DNA of 64,000 bases from JAOTZA01 sp965224065. Lineage in GTDB: Bacteria > Acidobacteriota > Thermoanaerobaculia > Multivoradales > JAHEKO01. Made by a program: the position numbers and the translations under genes. The DNA is taken from positions 1-64,000 of the forward strand of contig CBDCYF010000005.1 in NCBI GenBank assembly GCA_965224065.1, given 5' to 3'. The notes under the pieces were generated by a model that worked only from the letters and a program-made list of their open reading frames with translations, searched no databases and was not told the origin of the DNA. Positions 1 to 8,131 of the stretch are shown one piece after another. Position 1 is the stretch's first letter, and each line of letters begins with the position of its first letter.

Positions 1-2
1 TG

Positions 3-1733
3 GATCGTGCTCTACGCGAGGCCCGAGCCCACAACGAGCGGACGGTGGCCGGTACGAGCCAGCGGGTCGCCGAGGTGGTGCGCGCCCTGGGAGCGGCCGG
101 AGTACGAGTCGTCGCCGATCCCTGTCTGCGGGTGCGCTCGCTCGCCGGCGGGGAGGGGGAGCCGATCGAGTGTCTGGAGAACGGCTCACAGGCCCAAGTG
201 ATCGACTTTGTGGACGGCTGGCTGCGGCTCGAGACCGGCGACGGCGTGACCGGCTGGGCCTCGGCCGAGTATCTGGAGCCGGTGGGAGCAGAAGAACAAC
301 GCGCCACGGCGACACGTCTGGCCGCGGCGGAGCAATCGAAACGAGAGCTCGACCGGCGGCTGGCGGATCTCGGCGCGGAGCGCGACGATCTGGACACGCA
401 GCTTACGGATTCGAGGTCTCTGCGCCAGCGGCTCGAGGCCGAAATGCAGACGGCCCGGGAGGAGCTGTCGGGAGTCCGTCGTGAAAGCGAGGAGCTACGG
501 GCTCGTCTGGCCGAGGCGGACGCCGAGCGCGAGCGGCTGGGCGCGGTGGTGGAAAACGATGTCGAAACCGTCCGGGGCCAGGCCGAGGCGCTTGAGGATG
601 CCCAGCGGCAGATTGCCGAGCTCGAATCGAGCGGGGGTGAGCTGGCCACGCGGCTGGCTGCTGTCGAAGGGGAGCGCTCCGAATCGCAGGAGGCGCTCGA
701 AGCCGCCCGACGGCAAATCGGCGAGCTCGAGGCGGAGCGGGAGAGCCTGCGTCAACGGGTGACGGATCTCGAGTCGCTCGAAGACCCGCGCCGGGCGCTG
801 GACGGGCTCCACAACCGGTTGGCGGAGGTCGAGGCCGAGCGGGACGCGTTTCGGACCCAGGTGGCCGAGCTGGAATCGAGCCGGGGCGAGACGGCCACGC
901 GACTGGCTGCTATCGAAGGGGAGCGCTCCGAATCGCAGGAGGCGCTCGAAGCCGCCCGACGGCAAATCGGCGAGCTCGAGGCGGAACGAGAGAGCCTGCG
1001 TCAGCGGGTGGCGGATCTGGAGTCGCCCGAAGACCCGCGTCAGGCCTTGGGCGAGCTACGGGGCAGGTTGGCGGAAATCGAGACCGAACGGGACGCGTTT
1101 CGGATTCGGGTCGGGGAGCTCGAATCGAGTTCCACCGAACTGGTCGCTCGGCTGGCTGCCGCCGAGGAGGAGCGGGACCGCCAGGCGGAGCGCGCCGGAG
1201 CGGCTGAGATCGAGCGCGCTGCAGCGACCGCTGCCTTGACCGCGGCCCGGCAGGAGCTGGCGAGTGCTGTCGGAGTGGAGCAGCCCGCCGCGGTGATCGT
1301 CGAGGACATCGGGGAGCCCACCGACGAGGAGGGGCCGTCGCCATCGCCATCGCCATCGCCGCCTGCGGGAACCCCCGCCGCCGAGCGACGACCGGACCCC
1401 GCGGATCTGGAATCTCTGGTCCGGGCCTGGGCTGCTGCGTGGTCGGACCAGCGCGTCGAGGACTATCTGTATTTCTACTCCGACAATTTTCTTCCGGCAC
1501 ATGGTGGAAGCCGGTCGGCCTGGGAGGATCAGCGACGCCGGCGGCTGGCCACACCGGAGTTCATCGAGGTCGGGGTTACCGGTTTTGATATCCGTGTCGA
1601 GTCCCCGCGCCGCGCCCTGGTGACCTTTCGCCAGGCCTACCGATCGAACACGTTCGAAGACGAAGTGACCAAGACCCTCGAGCTGATCCGCGAGGACGGT
1701 CTGTGGAAGATCCTCACCGAGCTAGCACGCTGA
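3..1733 (+). CDS. SH3-domain coiled-coil protein with C-terminal NTF2-like domain (5' end outside window)
   Basis: The frame is open to the window edge, so the gene probably begins upstream; the first in-window start codon is GTG at 45. Numbered from that GTG, residues about 22-82 look like a bacterial SH3 domain (the stretch ends in GWASAEYLEPV). A long Glu/Arg/Ala-rich coiled coil follows to about residue 410, then a Ser-Pro linker coded by a short hexanucleotide repeat near 1339-1362. The last ~105 residues resemble the NTF2/SnoaL-like domains that end many secreted L,D-transpeptidase-type proteins (AWAAAWSDQRVEDYLYFYS). The coiled coil contains an 83-residue tandem duplication. Cell-wall binding through SH3 is a family-level inference; no catalytic motif is visible. 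It converges with elp3 downstream. Confidence 0.72.
   Translation, partial: DRALREARAHNERTVAGTSQRVAEVVRALGAAGVRVVADPCLRVRSLAGGEGEPIECLENGSQAQVIDFVDGWLRLETGDGVTGWASAEYLEPVGAEEQRATATRLAAAEQSKRELDRRLADLGAERDDLDTQLTDSRSLRQRLEAEMQTAREELSGVRRESEELRARLAEADAERERLGAVVENDVETVRGQAEALEDAQRQIAELESSGGELATRLAAVEGERSESQEALEAARRQIGELEAERESLRQRVTDLESLEDPRRALDGLHNRLAEVEAERDAFRTQVAELESSRGETATRLAAIEGERSESQEALEAARRQIGELEAERESLRQRVADLESPEDPRQALGELRGRLAEIETERDAFRIRVGELESSSTELVARLAAAEEERDRQAERAGAAEIERAAATAALTAARQELASAVGVEQPAAVIVEDIGEPTDEEGPSPSPSPSPPAGTPAAERRPDPADLESLVRAWAAAWSDQRVEDYLYFYSDNFLPAHGGSRSAWEDQRRRRLATPEFIEVGVTGFDIRVESPRRALVTFRQAYRSNTFEDEVTKTLELIREDGLWKILTELAR
639..1136 (+). repeat. Tandem duplication of an 83-codon coiled-coil unit
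   Basis: Two units of 249 bases (639-887 and 888-1136) lie in the same reading frame. Both encode a shared core (ERSESQEALEAARRQIGELE in each) and are nearly identical at the DNA level across the middle, with more divergence at the ends. This points to a fairly recent in-frame duplication that lengthened the coiled coil. Confidence 0.85.
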
Positions 1734-1769
1734 GCGCTCCGGGATCGACGGCAGGATGGCAGAGTCTCT

Positions 1770-3566
1770 TCACCCGGTTTGGGCGGCGGCGACCAGCGCC
1801 CGGTGCTGGAACAGCTCGCCGTCCGTAAAGCCGAGCCGCCGGTAGTAGTCGCGCGTGCCGATCGCGGAGATCACCGCCAGATCCTCGTAACCGGCCGCGG
1901 TGGCGATCTCGATCGCGCGGTCGATCAGTCGCCGTCCCAGGCCCGAGTGCTGCGAGCGTCCCGGGCGACGCGACCCCAGGGCCGTCAGCAGGCCGTAGAC
2001 ATGGACTTCCCGGATCATCGCGCTGTGTGCGATCTCGCGATGGGGCCCCGACCGCCGGGGGAGGCTCAGCCGCAGAAAGGCGGCTAGGCGGTCGGACGCC
2101 GTGACGTATTGGAGAAAGACCTCGCGGCCAGCCGACGTCTCGTAGCTCTCCTGGCGCAGCTCGACCATCTTTGGGTCGATACGAGTGGTCCGGACCTCGC
2201 GGCTGCGGATGTCGCGTGCGGCCCGTCCACGCTCGAGCAGTGCCTCTTCGGCCAGTTGGCGGAAGTTGGTCAAGCGGTTGCCGTCGACGATGTCGGTCCC
2301 CGGAATGTCCCGAATGACGCGGGTCAGGCGGCAGTATTCCGGCGTACGCGCCATGCACTCGGTCAGGACCCTGAGAAGCTCTTCATGGGTAAAGGGGCGC
2401 CACTCACCGGATTCATAGTGCGACATGAGCTCGGCGGTCTCGATCAGGCTACACGGGTAGATCTTGAGCTCGTCGGGTCGAAAATCGGCGTCCGAGAACA
2501 TCCGGTCGTAGTCCTCGACGTCCCGGCGGGGAGATGATCCATAGAGATTGGGCATCCAGTGCGCGTGGATCTTGAAGCCCACCCGCCGCAGGATCTCGAC
2601 CGCGCGGCGGGTCGCGGCGACGTCGTGGCCCCGGCGGTTGAACCGCAGTACCTCGTCGCTCAGGCTTTGGAACCCGATCTGTACCTTGGTGGCACCCAGG
2701 CGCCTCATGCGTAGGGCTTCGGCGAGATCGAGATGGTCGGGCCGAGTCTCCAGAACCAAACCGACACACCGCGAGCCCGCCTGCTCGTTGCATCTGTGGG
2801 CGCGCGCCAGCTCGGCCCAGGTGCCGGACTCGGTGGGCTCGGCCCCGTCTCCGGCAAACTCGGCGACAATGCGGTTGTAGCTGTGCTCGCGGCCGGCGCC
2901 GACCCGGCGCCCGTCGACCTTGTCCTTCAGGTGGCGAAAATCGATTGGTGGCACCGCCGCCTCGTCGAGCGGGGAGGGGAGGCTCCCGGCTGCAACGGCC
3001 TCGAAGTCGTTCATCGCCTCAAAGCAACGAGTGATGAACCAGATCTGGTAGGGCTCGGCATAGGACGACCAGGTGCCGCCCAGGACAATGAGCTCGACCT
3101 TGTCGACTCGATGGCCGTTGTGATGGTAGGCGAGCAGCCGCGAGAGCGTCTGGCGGTAGGGGTCGAACTGGTGCTGGGCGGCCCTCTGGGCGCCGGGCTC
3201 GTCCGAGAGATAGCTCTTGGGCATCCGTACGTCGCTGGGGCAGAAGATGCAACGGCCCGGACACGGGTAGGGTTTGGTGAGAACCGTCACCGGAGCGACG
3301 CCGGAGAGCGTCCGGATCGGTTTGGCGCGCAGCCGGTCCAGGAACGCCTGGCCGTCGAAGTCCCACTCCCGCCGCGCCCGCAGAAAACGAAATCCGCGGA
3401 CGATCTCGCTTTTGGAGAAAAGACCCTTTCCGTCTTTGGGATACTGCCGCAGAATCCTCTGCAGGCTGGCGCCGTCGATTTGCTCGAGGGCCGCGAGCTC
3501 GCGGATGATCGCCACGAGCTCTCGCTCGTAACGCTCGGGCTCGAAGGCAAAGCGCTCGGAGCCCAT
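1770..3566 (-). CDS. elp3: Elp3-family radical SAM / GNAT tRNA uridine(34) carboxymethyltransferase-type enzyme
   Basis: The 598-residue protein has the two-domain Elp3 build. An N-terminal tRNA-binding and radical-SAM part carries the Fe-S ligands C102, C106 and C109 (CPGRCIFC). A C-terminal GNAT acetyltransferase domain (about residue 440 to the end) contains the conserved IGTRDYYRRLGF acetyl-CoA segment. In the known family, Elp3 uses acetyl-CoA and a SAM radical to put a carboxymethyl group on C5 of wobble uridine 34 of tRNAs; bacterial single-protein Elp3 enzymes are known. Its divergent partner, only 32 bases away, looks like the Trm9-type methyltransferase that would act on that product. 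The ATG at 3566 is the only good start. The family call is firm; the exact tRNA product is inferred. Confidence 0.93.
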   Translation of the reverse strand: MGSERFAFEPERYERELVAIIRELAALEQIDGASLQRILRQYPKDGKGLFSKSEIVRGFRFLRARREWDFDGQAFLDRLRAKPIRTLSGVAPVTVLTKPYPCPGRCIFCPSDVRMPKSYLSDEPGAQRAAQHQFDPYRQTLSRLLAYHHNGHRVDKVELIVLGGTWSSYAEPYQIWFITRCFEAMNDFEAVAAGSLPSPLDEAAVPPIDFRHLKDKVDGRRVGAGREHSYNRIVAEFAGDGAEPTESGTWAELARAHRCNEQAGSRCVGLVLETRPDHLDLAEALRMRRLGATKVQIGFQSLSDEVLRFNRRGHDVAATRRAVEILRRVGFKIHAHWMPNLYGSSPRRDVEDYDRMFSDADFRPDELKIYPCSLIETAELMSHYESGEWRPFTHEELLRVLTECMARTPEYCRLTRVIRDIPGTDIVDGNRLTNFRQLAEEALLERGRAARDIRSREVRTTRIDPKMVELRQESYETSAGREVFLQYVTASDRLAAFLRLSLPRRSGPHREIAHSAMIREVHVYGLLTALGSRRPGRSQHSGLGRRLIDRAIEIATAAGYEDLAVISAIGTRDYYRRLGFTDGELFQHRALVAAAQTG

Positions 3567-3598
3567 CAGTTTTTCGACGGAACGTTCAGGACGAGGCC

Positions 3599-4555
3599 TT
3601 GAACCCGGAAACCGCCGCCGCTCTCGAAGCCATCAACCGCGACTTTTACCGTCGCCGGGCGCGCGAGTTCTCGGCCACCCGGCGGCATCCATGGGTGGGG
3701 TGGCAACGGGTACTGGATTTGTTTTCCGATCACGGTCTTTCCCTGACCTCGACGTCTCGAGCGAGTAGTTTAGATCGCGACGGCCGGCCGGCAGAGGCGC
3801 CGGCCGCTTCAACGGTGCGGTCAGTGGCTCCTGCAACCCGAATGCTGAAGCGGCCGGCGCCTCTGCCGGCCGTTGGGCTCTTTGACGTCGTCGACGCGGG
3901 CTGTGGCAATGGGCGGTTTGCGGAGCTAATCTCGGCGGGTGGCTCGGAATCCGTTTCTTACCTGGGGATCGACACCAGCCCCCCGCTGGTCGCAGAAGCC
4001 GGGCGCCGGTACATCCGCCGGCCCGGCTTCGCCCCCTCCTGGGTGGTGGCCGATCTGGTCGATGGGGGCGTCGGCGGAAGATCGGGCTTCCAAGCGGAAA
4101 TCGCTCGCTCGGTAGTCGCTTTTGGCCTATTCCATCACGTAGCGGGCGCCGAGCGACGCCGGCGGCTGCTGTCCACCCTGTCCGATCTACTCCGCCCGGG
4201 TGGGTTGCTGGCGGTCTCGTTCTGGCAGTTCGGGAAACGAGAGCGGTTTCTACGCCGTAGGGTCCCGTGGGCCGAGCACAACCGCGGAGCCGGGAGCCGG
4301 ATCCAGACCGACGAGCTTGATCCGGGGGATTTTCTCCTCCGCTGGGGGAGCGGCGAGGATCGTGAAGGACCGGTGCGGTATTGCCACTATGCAAGCCCCG
4401 AGGAGGCCGACTCGCTGGTGTCGGCACTCCCGCTCGACATCCTCGACCGCTTCCCGGCCGACGGCCGCTCGGGAGACCTCAACCTCTACTATGTGCTGCG
4501 AAAGCCGAGGTCCGGGGCGAGCGAGCGCGGCGTCAGCAAGTGGGTCAGCGGGTAG
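3599..4555 (+). CDS. Trm9/ALKBH8-like class I SAM-dependent methyltransferase, probably tRNA wobble-uridine
   Basis: Starts at TTG 3599 with a GAGG-like site upstream; the next in-frame starts would remove conserved sequence. Residues 24-32 read FSATRRHPW, the FSxTRxxPW signature at the N-terminus of Trm9 and the ALKBH8 methyltransferase domain. The SAM-binding motif VVDAGCGNGRF is at 97-107. The C-terminal stretch RYCHYASPEEADSLV matches in style the RYYHLYxxGEL segment of Trm9. Known Trm9 enzymes methylate cm5U34 to mcm5U34 with Trm112 as partner; no Trm112-like gene is present here. Residues 63-92 are encoded by a REP-like inverted repeat inserted in frame between the N-terminal signature and the SAM motif. 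The 3' end overlaps the convergent membrane-protein gene by 67 bases. Confidence 0.8.
   Translation: MNPETAAALEAINRDFYRRRAREFSATRRHPWVGWQRVLDLFSDHGLSLTSTSRASSLDRDGRPAEAPAASTVRSVAPATRMLKRPAPLPAVGLFDVVDAGCGNGRFAELISAGGSESVSYLGIDTSPPLVAEAGRRYIRRPGFAPSWVVADLVDGGVGGRSGFQAEIARSVVAFGLFHHVAGAERRRRLLSTLSDLLRPGGLLAVSFWQFGKRERFLRRRVPWAEHNRGAGSRIQTDELDPGDFLLRWGSGEDREGPVRYCHYASPEEADSLVSALPLDILDRFPADGRSGDLNLYYVLRKPRSGASERGVSKWVSG
3785..3872. repeat. REP-like inverted pair inside the methyltransferase gene
   Basis: Two 27-base units (3785-3811 and 3846-3872) are perfect reverse complements separated by 34 bases. Each unit has a TGAAG foot followed by the palindrome CGGCCGGC...GCCGGCCG. The same unit recurs at about 18.9, 26.2, 33.7 and 62.5 kb. 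The pair lies fully inside the open frame of the Trm9-like gene and adds no stop codon. Confidence 0.9.
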
Positions 4556-5346
4556 AGCTCGAGACCAAATGGCAGGTATCCGAGATAGCCCAGAAGAGGC
4601 ATCTCGAAGACGTGGGCGAAGTCGAAGTACGGGATCTGGTAGATCCACTTGGGGTACGAATAGATGTTCCAGAGTTCCCAGAAGAACCCGCAGATCAGCG
4701 CTCCCAGAGCCAGTGAGAGCGCCGGCCGCCAGTCACCCAGCCGGAGGTGATCCAGCAGCGAAGTGCGTCCGGTCGCCCGCGCGATCGGGTCGAGCAGAAA
4801 GACGAGCGCCAGCCAGGTGAGCGGAAAGAGCGGCCGCGGCCATGCGAGCAATGCGCCGAGCATCAGGCCGCCGGCCGCGGCGTAGGTGGCCAGGGCCGCC
4901 GGGCTGACCGTCACCCGGGGTCCACCGCTCCGGCGATCCACCCAGGCGAACGTCCGCACCAGCGCGGCGGTCTCGAAGACCGCCGGGATCACGATCGAGA
5001 AGTTGAGCGTCGACCAGAGAAAAAACTCGACGTCCGAGAACTCCTCGCGCCCCAGATAGATCCAGTTGCCGAGCCTCCAGTTGAAAAGCTCGAACAGCCA
5101 CCAGGCGGGCGCCGACGCGATAAACAGAGCCCAGAAGCCGGCGCGTGAGCGGGACCAGAGCGAGGCACCGGCGCGTCGCTCGACCCAGGCGTCGACGATC
5201 AGGATATAGCCCAGCCACAGGGGGAAGAAAAGAACGTGGGTGCGCAGCCCCGGGAGGGCCCACGACAGCGGCCAACAGACCGACACCAGCAAGAGCCCAA
5301 CCGCCAACCGCGGGGGCCAACTCGCTGAGTTCTTGGGTTGTTTCAT
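4489..5346 (-). CDS. Multi-pass membrane protein of unknown function
   Basis: The 285-residue product is strongly hydrophobic, with about seven or eight predicted membrane segments, for example LAVGLLLVSVCWPLSWAL near the N-terminus and ALSLALGALICGFFWELW near the C-terminus. Conserved-looking aromatic motifs (WWLFELFNWRLGNW and FFWELWNIYSYPKW) repeat a W/F-E-L-W/F-N pattern in both halves and could be an internal duplication or ligand site. I do not recognise a named family. It lies 42 bases downstream of the DUF72 gene on the same strand, so the two may be co-transcribed. Its 3' end overlaps the Trm9-like gene by 67 bases. Confidence 0.8.
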   Translation of the reverse strand: MKQPKNSASWPPRLAVGLLLVSVCWPLSWALPGLRTHVLFFPLWLGYILIVDAWVERRAGASLWSRSRAGFWALFIASAPAWWLFELFNWRLGNWIYLGREEFSDVEFFLWSTLNFSIVIPAVFETAALVRTFAWVDRRSGGPRVTVSPAALATYAAAGGLMLGALLAWPRPLFPLTWLALVFLLDPIARATGRTSLLDHLRLGDWRPALSLALGALICGFFWELWNIYSYPKWIYQIPYFDFAHVFEMPLLGYLGYLPFGLELYPLTHLLTPRSLAPDLGFRST

Positions 5347-5388
5347 CGCGAGCCCCGGTGCGACCGGCCGCCGTGCGGCGTGCCAGTC

Positions 5389-6093
5389 TTACGGGCCGGC
5401 GGACGCCAGCTCGAGAAACCGGGTGGCGAGGCGGGGGCCGGTGCCGGCGTCCTCGTGTTTGAAAAACACAAAGGCCCGCGACCAGTCCAAACCCCGCACC
5501 CAGTCGAGCCACCGGTCGAGCTCCTTTTCGTCGTACCCATTGCGCCGCAGGCGCAGATACCCCCAGTCCGCGGTGGCCACTAACGGCGGCTCGCCGTCCT
5601 CGGTGTCGGCCAGACACAGCGCTGCGTTGGAGCGGCGGAGGGCGGCATAGACCTCCTCATCGAACCAGGAGTCGTGCCGGAACTCGAAGGCCTTGGGCGG
5701 CGACGCCGGCAGATGGCTCAAAAAGGCCCGCAACCGGTCGACATCCTTCTTCATGTTAGGCGGCAACTGAAACAGCAGCACGCCGAGCTTCTCGCCCAGC
5801 GAGGCGACCGTGTCGATGAGATAGTCGGTCTCCTCCTCGGTTCCCTTCAGACGCTTGAAGTGAGTGATCCGGCGCGACGCCTTGATCACAAACCGGAACT
5901 TCGCCGGAACGCTCTCCGACCAGGTATCCAACACCGAAGCGCGCGGCATACGGTAGAAAGTGTTGTTGATCTCGACCGTGGGGAGCCGCTCGGAATAGTA
6001 GCCCAGCATGTCCTTGGCGGCGAGCTTCTCGGGATAGAAGGGTCCCTTCCACTCCTTGTAGCTGTAACCGCTGGTGCCGGCGAGGATCCGCAT
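5389..6093 (-). CDS. DUF72 (YecE-like) family protein
   Basis: A 234-residue protein starting MRILAGTSGYSYKEWKGPFY, the typical opening of DUF72 proteins, followed by the family blocks LPTVEINNTFYRMP, LFQLPPNMKKD, FEFRHDSWF and YLRLRRN. The family folds as a TIM barrel resembling xylose isomerase/endonuclease IV; its biochemical role is not firmly known. Length is normal for the family. A TAAGCT box lies 13 bases before the ATG, with no clear Shine-Dalgarno. It may form an operon with the downstream membrane protein. Confidence 0.92.
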   Translation of the reverse strand: MRILAGTSGYSYKEWKGPFYPEKLAAKDMLGYYSERLPTVEINNTFYRMPRASVLDTWSESVPAKFRFVIKASRRITHFKRLKGTEEETDYLIDTVASLGEKLGVLLFQLPPNMKKDVDRLRAFLSHLPASPPKAFEFRHDSWFDEEVYAALRRSNAALCLADTEDGEPPLVATADWGYLRLRRNGYDEKELDRWLDWVRGLDWSRAFVFFKHEDAGTGPRLATRFLELASAGP

Positions 6094-6168
6094 GGAGCGC
6101 CAGCGGAGCTTACCAGCCGGGCAGGCAGGTACCTCCCTAACGGGAAGAGACGATCGTTGGCGACCGCG

Positions 6169-6525
6169 CTAGCTGGCTGCGATGTAGGGTCCCTGCCTCT
6201 TCAGGCTCTCGAGCTCTTCCACTTCCAGGGCCTGGATTTTGACGGTCAACTCCTCAAGTGGATCGACTGTCTTGCACTCGCCCGAGCCCGGTCCGCCCTC
6301 GACGCGTTCCCCTATATTGCGGGACGGCGCTCTCCTGCCGACCTCAGCCGCCGCCGGTGCCTCCTCGTCGAGACGCTCAACGGTGTCCTTGTCCTCAGCC
6401 GGGAACTCGCCGACGTCATCAACGCCGAGTTGCACGGGCTCCGCGGCATCCGCGCGCTTGCTGGGCTCTTCTGTGGTGGCTCGTTCTTCTGCTTCGGCGA
6501 GGGGCTCTTCCTCAGAAGGACTCAT
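6169..6525 (-). CDS. Small acidic hypothetical protein
   Basis: A 118-residue frame rich in Glu, Ala and Pro, with a predicted disordered N-terminal half and a short helical tail (LEELTVKIQALEVEELESLK). I do not recognise a family. I chose the ATG at 6525 over the upstream TTG at 6534 because a TAAAAT box at 6540-6535 would place a leaderless start at this ATG. It occupies the gap between the DUF72 gene and a small membrane-protein gene on the same strand. It could be a spurious frame, but the well-placed promoter box supports a gene. Confidence 0.5.
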   Translation of the reverse strand: MSPSEEEPLAEAEERATTEEPSKRADAAEPVQLGVDDVGEFPAEDKDTVERLDEEAPAAAEVGRRAPSRNIGERVEGGPGSGECKTVDPLEELTVKIQALEVEELESLKRQGPYIAAS

Positions 6526-6534
6526 AACGCTCAA

Positions 6535-6540
6535 ATTTTA
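6535..6540 (-). promoter_or_regulatory. -10-like box TAAAAT for the small acidic protein gene
   Basis: TAAAAT on the minus strand ends nine bases before ATG 6525, the spacing expected for a leaderless transcript. No clear -35 was seen. Confidence 0.45.
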
Positions 6541-6575
6541 CCACGCCCCCGAAGCGGGGAGAGAACAAGACGTCG

Positions 6576-7097
6576 CTAGCCCAGCATTACGCCATAGAAA
6601 GCGAAGCCGGCAAGAAGGAAAAAAACACCCAACAGGGCCATTGCCGTCCCCGCCTGGATGTGCTCGGCAGCCTGGCCGTTTTGTTCGTGCATCTCGGCCG
6701 CAGCGCCCATAGTGAATTGGTAGATTGTTCTCTCATCCTCTGCCAGCGTTTTTGCCGTAGCTTCCAATCGGCGCGCCGCTTTCAACAGCTCGAGGGTCGG
6801 TGCCTTTATCCCGGGTAACCGCATCGAAAGTGTCCCGTGAAGGTAATACAGTGCCAACCCCAAGCAGATGGTTCCGATCACAAGAAGGGTGGTGACGAGA
6901 TCAGCCTGCGCTTCAGAGCACAACACAGTCTTCGCATCCGGCAGGCTTCTGCCAAAAAAGGCGAAGACACTCCCAAGAGCCGCCAACAGTAGGGTCAGCA
7001 GAAAGGAGCGCCTGGTGTGATGTTGACTGGCGACCTTCTCTTCCGATGCAAGAGCTTGGCGGGCGTGCTCGCACAGGAGCTTGCCTTTCAGGGTCAT
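6576..7097 (-). CDS. Small membrane protein of unknown function
   Basis: The 173-residue product has three predicted membrane helices: FLLTLLLAALGSVFAFFG after a charged N-terminus, LVTTLLVIGTICLGLALYYL in the middle, and MALLGVFFLLAGFAFYGVML at the C-terminus. A cytoplasm-like helical stretch lies between the second and third. No family is recognised. A TAGTAT box at 7139-7134 could give a leader of about 29 bases. GC content and third-position bias look lower than in the neighbours, which could mean recent acquisition. Confidence 0.75.
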   Translation of the reverse strand: MTLKGKLLCEHARQALASEEKVASQHHTRRSFLLTLLLAALGSVFAFFGRSLPDAKTVLCSEAQADLVTTLLVIGTICLGLALYYLHGTLSMRLPGIKAPTLELLKAARRLEATAKTLAEDERTIYQFTMGAAAEMHEQNGQAAEHIQAGTAMALLGVFFLLAGFAFYGVMLG

Positions 7098-7290
7098 CTA
7101 GGTGATCAACGTGTTTGGTGGTTTTCGCACGCGATACTAGCATCGCCATTCTGTTTCGACCTCTCAAGCTGCGTCGAGCGCCGGACCCCATCTGACTCGC
7201 AAAATGTTCCCGGTCGCGGAAGCGATGGTGGTTGGGGTGCAATTGCGAATAGGCGAGCCACCAGCCTCGCCTCTACGAACTTCGTCGGCG

Positions 7291-7452
7291 TCAACCCCGC
7301 GCTTCGAGCCGCGTCAGGCGCTTCTCGATAGCCAGCAAGAGGTGCAGGATCAGGACATGGGTCTTTTTGGCGTCGATCCCGACCGGGCTTTGGTCGCTGG
7401 CGATGATCTTTTCGATCCGCGCGTAGTCTTCCGATGAAATTTGAATCTCCAT
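7291..7452 (-). CDS. 53-residue conserved-looking small protein
   Basis: ATG at 7452 and TGA at 7293-7291 enclose 53 codons. The product starts MEIQISSEDYARIEKIIAS, then has an SPVGIDAKKTHV segment and a helical C-terminus (ILHLLLAIEKRL). The even amphipathic pattern and the soluble helical layout look like a real protein rather than a chance frame; I recall similar short proteins in related genomes but cannot confirm it here. It sits next to the nucleotidyltransferase unit on the same strand, about 100 bases downstream. A regulatory or antitoxin-like role is only a guess. Confidence 0.6.
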   Translation of the reverse strand: MEIQISSEDYARIEKIIASDQSPVGIDAKKTHVLILHLLLAIEKRLTRLEARG

Positions 7453-7549
7453 ACGCGGAGTGTGCCACGTCTTCGCGCTTTTGCCGACGTCGACGAGACT
7501 CCCGATGGTTCTCGCCCAACCTACCGGTGGGGAACTTTGCAGCTAGCGC

Positions 7550-8131
7550 TTAGCCGCTGCCACGCGCCCGCTCCAGTAGGTCGCTGAGTTCCAGTTCCTC
7601 CGCCCACTTTTCGAGATAGTCGAAATCGAGTGCCGCGCCCTGATTTGCGAGAATGCCCAGGACGTCGGACCACTGCCGGTCCGACACCTCGCCCCCTAGG
7701 CGATACCACTGGAGCTTGCGAAGAATGATGTCCTCGGCCGACTTGACGCGAAGCGGGCTCTCCGGCGCGGAGGCCAAAATCACGTCCCGACTGCGAGCGA
7801 ACTCTTCTCGATCAAAGGGCTCGTCACCCCGGACAAACACGTCGAGTTTGACCCCGCTGGCGAGATGAATCAGATTGAACCGACTCCGGAGGCGCACCGC
7901 TTCGATGGCGCTGTCGGGGTCCCGATAGTAGTGCGACGGAAGTTGAGCTGTTAGATCAGCGACCGTCGTTTCGTCGGCTTCGATTACCAGGTCGACATCC
8001 TGGGTTTGTCTCGGCGTTCCATGCACCGAGCTGGCGTAGGAACCGCCGAGGTGGTAGCGAATCCCGAGACGATCGAGGAGACGGATGACCTCGAGCGCCA
8101 CCTGTAGCGCCTCGGGCCGCTCCGGGGTCAT
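7550..8131 (-). CDS. Nucleotidyltransferase-fold protein (MNT/DUF6036/AbiEii-like)
   Basis: The 193-residue protein has the DNA polymerase-beta-type nucleotidyltransferase signature: GGSYASSVHGTPRQTQDVDL (residues 29-48, with the DxD at D45 and D47) and a later acidic residue in VKLDVFV. Such stand-alone enzymes transfer NMPs to protein, RNA or small molecules, and often pair with a small partner as toxin-antitoxin or abortive-infection modules. The start codon overlaps the stop of the upstream 81-residue gene by four bases (ATGA), so the two are translationally coupled. Function is inferred from fold and context. Confidence 0.82.
   Translation of the reverse strand: MTPERPEALQVALEVIRLLDRLGIRYHLGGSYASSVHGTPRQTQDVDLVIEADETTVADLTAQLPSHYYRDPDSAIEAVRLRSRFNLIHLASGVKLDVFVRGDEPFDREEFARSRDVILASAPESPLRVKSAEDIILRKLQWYRLGGEVSDRQWSDVLGILANQGAALDFDYLEKWAEELELSDLLERARGSG

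Noticed and set aside
7106..7519. 137-residue minus-strand frame over the small-gene region
   Set aside because: Arg/Pro-rich with no structure; the 53-residue frame at 7291-7452 in another phase is far more protein-like.
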